Below are positions 61,704-64,000 of a stretch of DNA of 64,000 nt, one piece after another. Source of the stretch: Mucilaginibacter flavus (GTDB lineage Bacteria > Bacteroidota > Bacteroidia > Sphingobacteriales > Sphingobacteriaceae); assembly GCF_030409315.1 (NCBI RefSeq), contig NZ_JAUFPS010000002.1, positions 184 through 64,183 of the forward strand. Reading direction: 5' to 3'. A model generated the notes under the pieces. It saw nothing but the letters and a program-made list of their open reading frames with translations, was not told the DNA's origin and did no database searches. Within the stretch, counting starts at the first letter, position 1. Every line of letters begins with the position of its first letter. The position numbers and the translations under genes were made by a program.

Positions 61704-64000
61704 CTATTCTGCCCTTAAACTTTTCACCGGGCTATTTAGCGCGGCTTTAATAGTTTGCATAGTTATCAATATGGCGGTAACAACTACCAATCCTCCTATT
61801 GCCAGCATAAAAGGTGTTACAGTGATGGCAACTTTATAAGCATAATTGTTTAGCCAGTTACTCATTATCCACCAGGCTAAAGGGCAAGCCACCAAACCGG
61901 CAATTATTATCACACTTAAAAACTCCTTCATAAACAGGCTGATAATATTAGTTATCGATGATCCCAGAACCTTACGAATACCAATCTCTTTAGTGCGTTT
62001 TTGAATACTCAGGGAAACAAGGCCTAAAACACCTAATAACACAATTACGATGGCCAGCACCGTGGCTATATAAGCGGCCTGCTTTAATTGCAGTTCGGTT
62101 TTATAAAGTTTTGTTAGGGCATCGTCAATAAACTTATACTCAAAAGGCGCACCGGGTAATAGTGCCGACCATTCTTTTTGTAACGACGCGATGCTTTGCT
62201 GCATATTGCCCGATTTTAATTTAATGGAGAAATAACGGTAATAAGTAGTGTAATTGACATTAAAAAACGTTGCTGGTTGAATACGGTTTTGCATCGATCC
62301 AAAATGATAATCGGCAGCCACACCGCAAATGGTGAAAGCGGTATTGTTACCCGGAATTAAAATATTTTGACCAATGGCATCTTTAGGGTCCTTCCAGCCC
62401 ATTGCTTTTGATTGGGCTTCGTTGATCACCACTTGCGTGGTATCGGCTACCGTGAAAATCGGCTTAAAGAAAACTCCTGCTTTCATGGGGATGCCATACG
62501 TTTCGGCATATTGATGATCGGCGGCATAACCCTCAGATGTTATAGTTTGCGCCGGGTTACCGCCCTGCCTGTACATGGGCGAATTGCCGCCATTCATACC
62601 ATCGGGAATTTCCCAGGAGAGTGATACGCTTTTTACCTCGGGCCTTTGCGATAGGCGCGAACGGATATCTTCCATTTTTTGAACACCCTTTACCGACCAA
62701 TCGCGCGGAACCTGGGCATAAATCACATAATCTTTATTATACCCCAGGTTGCCGTTAAAAAACAAACTCACCTGCTGCGAAATAATAATGGCCCCGATAA
62801 ACACCACAGCCGCTGTACCAAACTGAAAAGCAACCAGCGTTTTACGAAACAATACACTTTCCTTCACAGAGGTTAATTTCCCCTTCAATGAATCGATAGA
62901 TTTTAAGGCTGATAACACCAGCGCCGGGTAAAGCCCCGCAAGTACCCCAACAAAAAGGGCGAATACAAAAGGGATCACACTAAAGTAAAGCGGAAAGGCA
63001 AATAAACCGGTAATTTCTTCGCCCAATACATTGCTGAAATAGGGCCTTGCCAACAGGAATAAACCAAGCGCTATAACAGTAGCAATCATCACCATTAATA
63101 CCGATTCGGTTAAAAATTGCCAGATAAGCTGCTTACGCAAGCCGCCCAATACCTTACGGATACCCATCTCCTTCATCCGGCCAGATGAGCGGCCAATGCA
63201 AATATTAACAAAGTTGATGATCGCCATTAATAGAATAAATAACGCGATGCAGCCCAACGTATAACTCAATTGTTTAATGATGCCGCCATTGGCATTAAGG
63301 TTATAATCATGCAGGGCAACGGCATTGATCACCAGGTTTTTGCCTATTTGTTCGGGCGCGTTTTTATGGATCAGCTCAGCTATCGCCTTATCTACTGCTT
63401 TAGGGCTGGCATTTTTTTGAAGTTCGATGTAACCCACGTTGTTAGGGTTATTCCAGCCTTGCAGGTTGCGTTTAAAATATTTGGCGGCTGTAGCGGTAAA
63501 AAAGAAATCGCTGTTATTTGCCGCGTTTAAATTGGTCACATTGTTTTTAGGTAATTTTTCCAGCACACCACTAATGGTAAAATCGTGCTTATCGCCACCG
63601 AAACTTTCAAAGTTGAGGGTTTGCCCAACCACATCTGTATGTCCGAAATATTTGAGAGCCGCTTTAGCAGTTATCACTACCGAGAATGGATCATTAAGCG
63701 CTGTAGCCGCATCGCCCTGCATCAGCTTAAAGCCATACATTTTTAACAGTGTGCTATCGCCTAATTGCATGCTTTCCCTAAAGTGCATATCACTTTTTGA
63801 TACATTGGTGGTAACACCGTCAAAATGGTAGTAATTGGCTACAAGGTTGGGATAATCATCCTTCAGGGTTTGTGGCAACTGCGCCAGGGTGCCTATTGCG
63901 TTACCTAAATTGGGGTCTTTCCAGGTGCTGATTAAGATGTATTGACTATCGGCATTTTTTAGCTGATGGTTAACCTGTACTTCTGTCCAGATATAAGCAC
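61704..64000 (-). CDS. FtsX/MacB-type ABC transporter permease, 5' end cut by the window
   Basis: At least 765 codons; the frame stays open to the window edge (continuing upstream as NHQLKNADSQYILISTWKDP), so the start lies outside and a TTG inside is not the start. It shows a MacB-type periplasmic domain (about the first 180 residues seen), a transmembrane pair with GRSSGRMKEMGIRKVLGG, a second periplasmic domain and a final FtsX domain with IQKRTKEIGIRKVLGSS. Large permeases of this kind are abundant in Bacteroidota and export substrates or signal with a partner ATPase, which is not seen here. Confidence 0.93.
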   Translation of the reverse strand, partial: AYIWTEVQVNHQLKNADSQYILISTWKDPNLGNAIGTLAQLPQTLKDDYPNLVANYYHFDGVTTNVSKSDMHFRESMQLGDSTLLKMYGFKLMQGDAATALNDPFSVVITAKAALKYFGHTDVVGQTLNFESFGGDKHDFTISGVLEKLPKNNVTNLNAANNSDFFFTATAAKYFKRNLQGWNNPNNVGYIELQKNASPKAVDKAIAELIHKNAPEQIGKNLVINAVALHDYNLNANGGIIKQLSYTLGCIALFILLMAIINFVNICIGRSSGRMKEMGIRKVLGGLRKQLIWQFLTESVLMVMIATVIALGLFLLARPYFSNVLGEEITGLFAFPLYFSVIPFVFALFVGVLAGLYPALVLSALKSIDSLKGKLTSVKESVLFRKTLVAFQFGTAAVVFIGAIIISQQVSLFFNGNLGYNKDYVIYAQVPRDWSVKGVQKMEDIRSRLSQRPEVKSVSLSWEIPDGMNGGNSPMYRQGGNPAQTITSEGYAADHQYAETYGIPMKAGVFFKPIFTVADTTQVVINEAQSKAMGWKDPKDAIGQNILIPGNNTAFTICGVAADYHFGSMQNRIQPATFFNVNYTTYYRYFSIKLKSGNMQQSIASLQKEWSALLPGAPFEYKFIDDALTKLYKTELQLKQAAYIATVLAIVIVLLGVLGLVSLSIQKRTKEIGIRKVLGSSITNIISLFMKEFLSVIIIAGLVACPLAWWIMSNWLNNYAYKVAITVTPFMLAIGGLVVVTAILITMQTIKAALNSPVKSLRAE

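Noticed and set aside
63876..63878. TTG at 63878 as the start of the FtsX/MacB-type permease
   Set aside because: The frame stays open with family-like sequence to the window edge, so the gene simply continues outside.

Overview
The window looks like a chromosomal segment of a Bacteroidota bacterium, most likely family Sphingobacteriaceae and Mucilaginibacter-like (inferred from gene content, not from a search). The grounds are a three-subunit b558-type succinate dehydrogenase, cysteine-poor S14 and L36, many secreted proteins and lipoproteins, Bacteroidota-type promoter boxes (TTG about 19 bases before TAnnTTTG), and little sign of Shine-Dalgarno sites. No phage, insertion sequence, CRISPR array, rRNA or tRNA was recognised.

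Layout. 1-10642: acyl-CoA metabolism (enoyl-CoA hydratase and a B12-binding mutase subunit), the nuclease-like PdeM, the sdhCAB operon, a secreted unknown, and an oxidoreductase divergent from an AraC regulator. 11081-14738: a three-gene cluster of circularly permuted ATP-grasp, alpha-E and transglutaminase-like proteins, a predicted peptide ligase/peptidase system. 14959-19647: thioredoxin-like lipoprotein, Gfo/Idh/MocA dehydrogenase, dnaK and a YoeB-type toxin-antitoxin pair. 20117-35505 (minus strand): the merged S10-spc-alpha ribosomal operon from rplC to rplQ with secY, map, infA, rpmJ and rpoA, opened by a near-ideal promoter at 35580-35609 and closed by a hairpin terminator at 20057-20091. 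rpsJ is not upstream of rplC. 35835-50083: membrane protein, RelE/ParE and VapBC-like toxin-antitoxin modules, aspartic protease, C45-type hydrolase with two degenerate copies of its 3' end, ATP-grasp protein, M1 aminopeptidase, an AT-rich orphan gene, prephenate dehydrogenase and a NUDIX hydrolase. 50187-64000: PspC/LiaF-like envelope-stress pair, SDR, MlaE/MlaF lipid transporter, an S23 four-helix-bundle gene inside an inverted repeat, a methyltransferase, an unknown lipoprotein, a second Gfo/Idh/MocA enzyme, an alkaline phosphatase-family enzyme, a serpin, an NTF2-like protein and a truncated FtsX/MacB permease.

The most striking signal is not a protein. At least ten intergenic spaces hold imperfect inverted repeats of about 100-650 bp. 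Their arms are made of short, low-complexity tandem words, differ in sequence from site to site, and begin almost exactly at the stop codon of the upstream gene. They occur even inside the ribosomal, rpoA and sdh operons. One sequence family (word TATCAAG) occurs three times: twice as a bare palindrome and once enclosing the S23 gene. Several further genes carry an unpaired tract of the same style after the stop codon. I propose this as the candidate undescribed system of the window.
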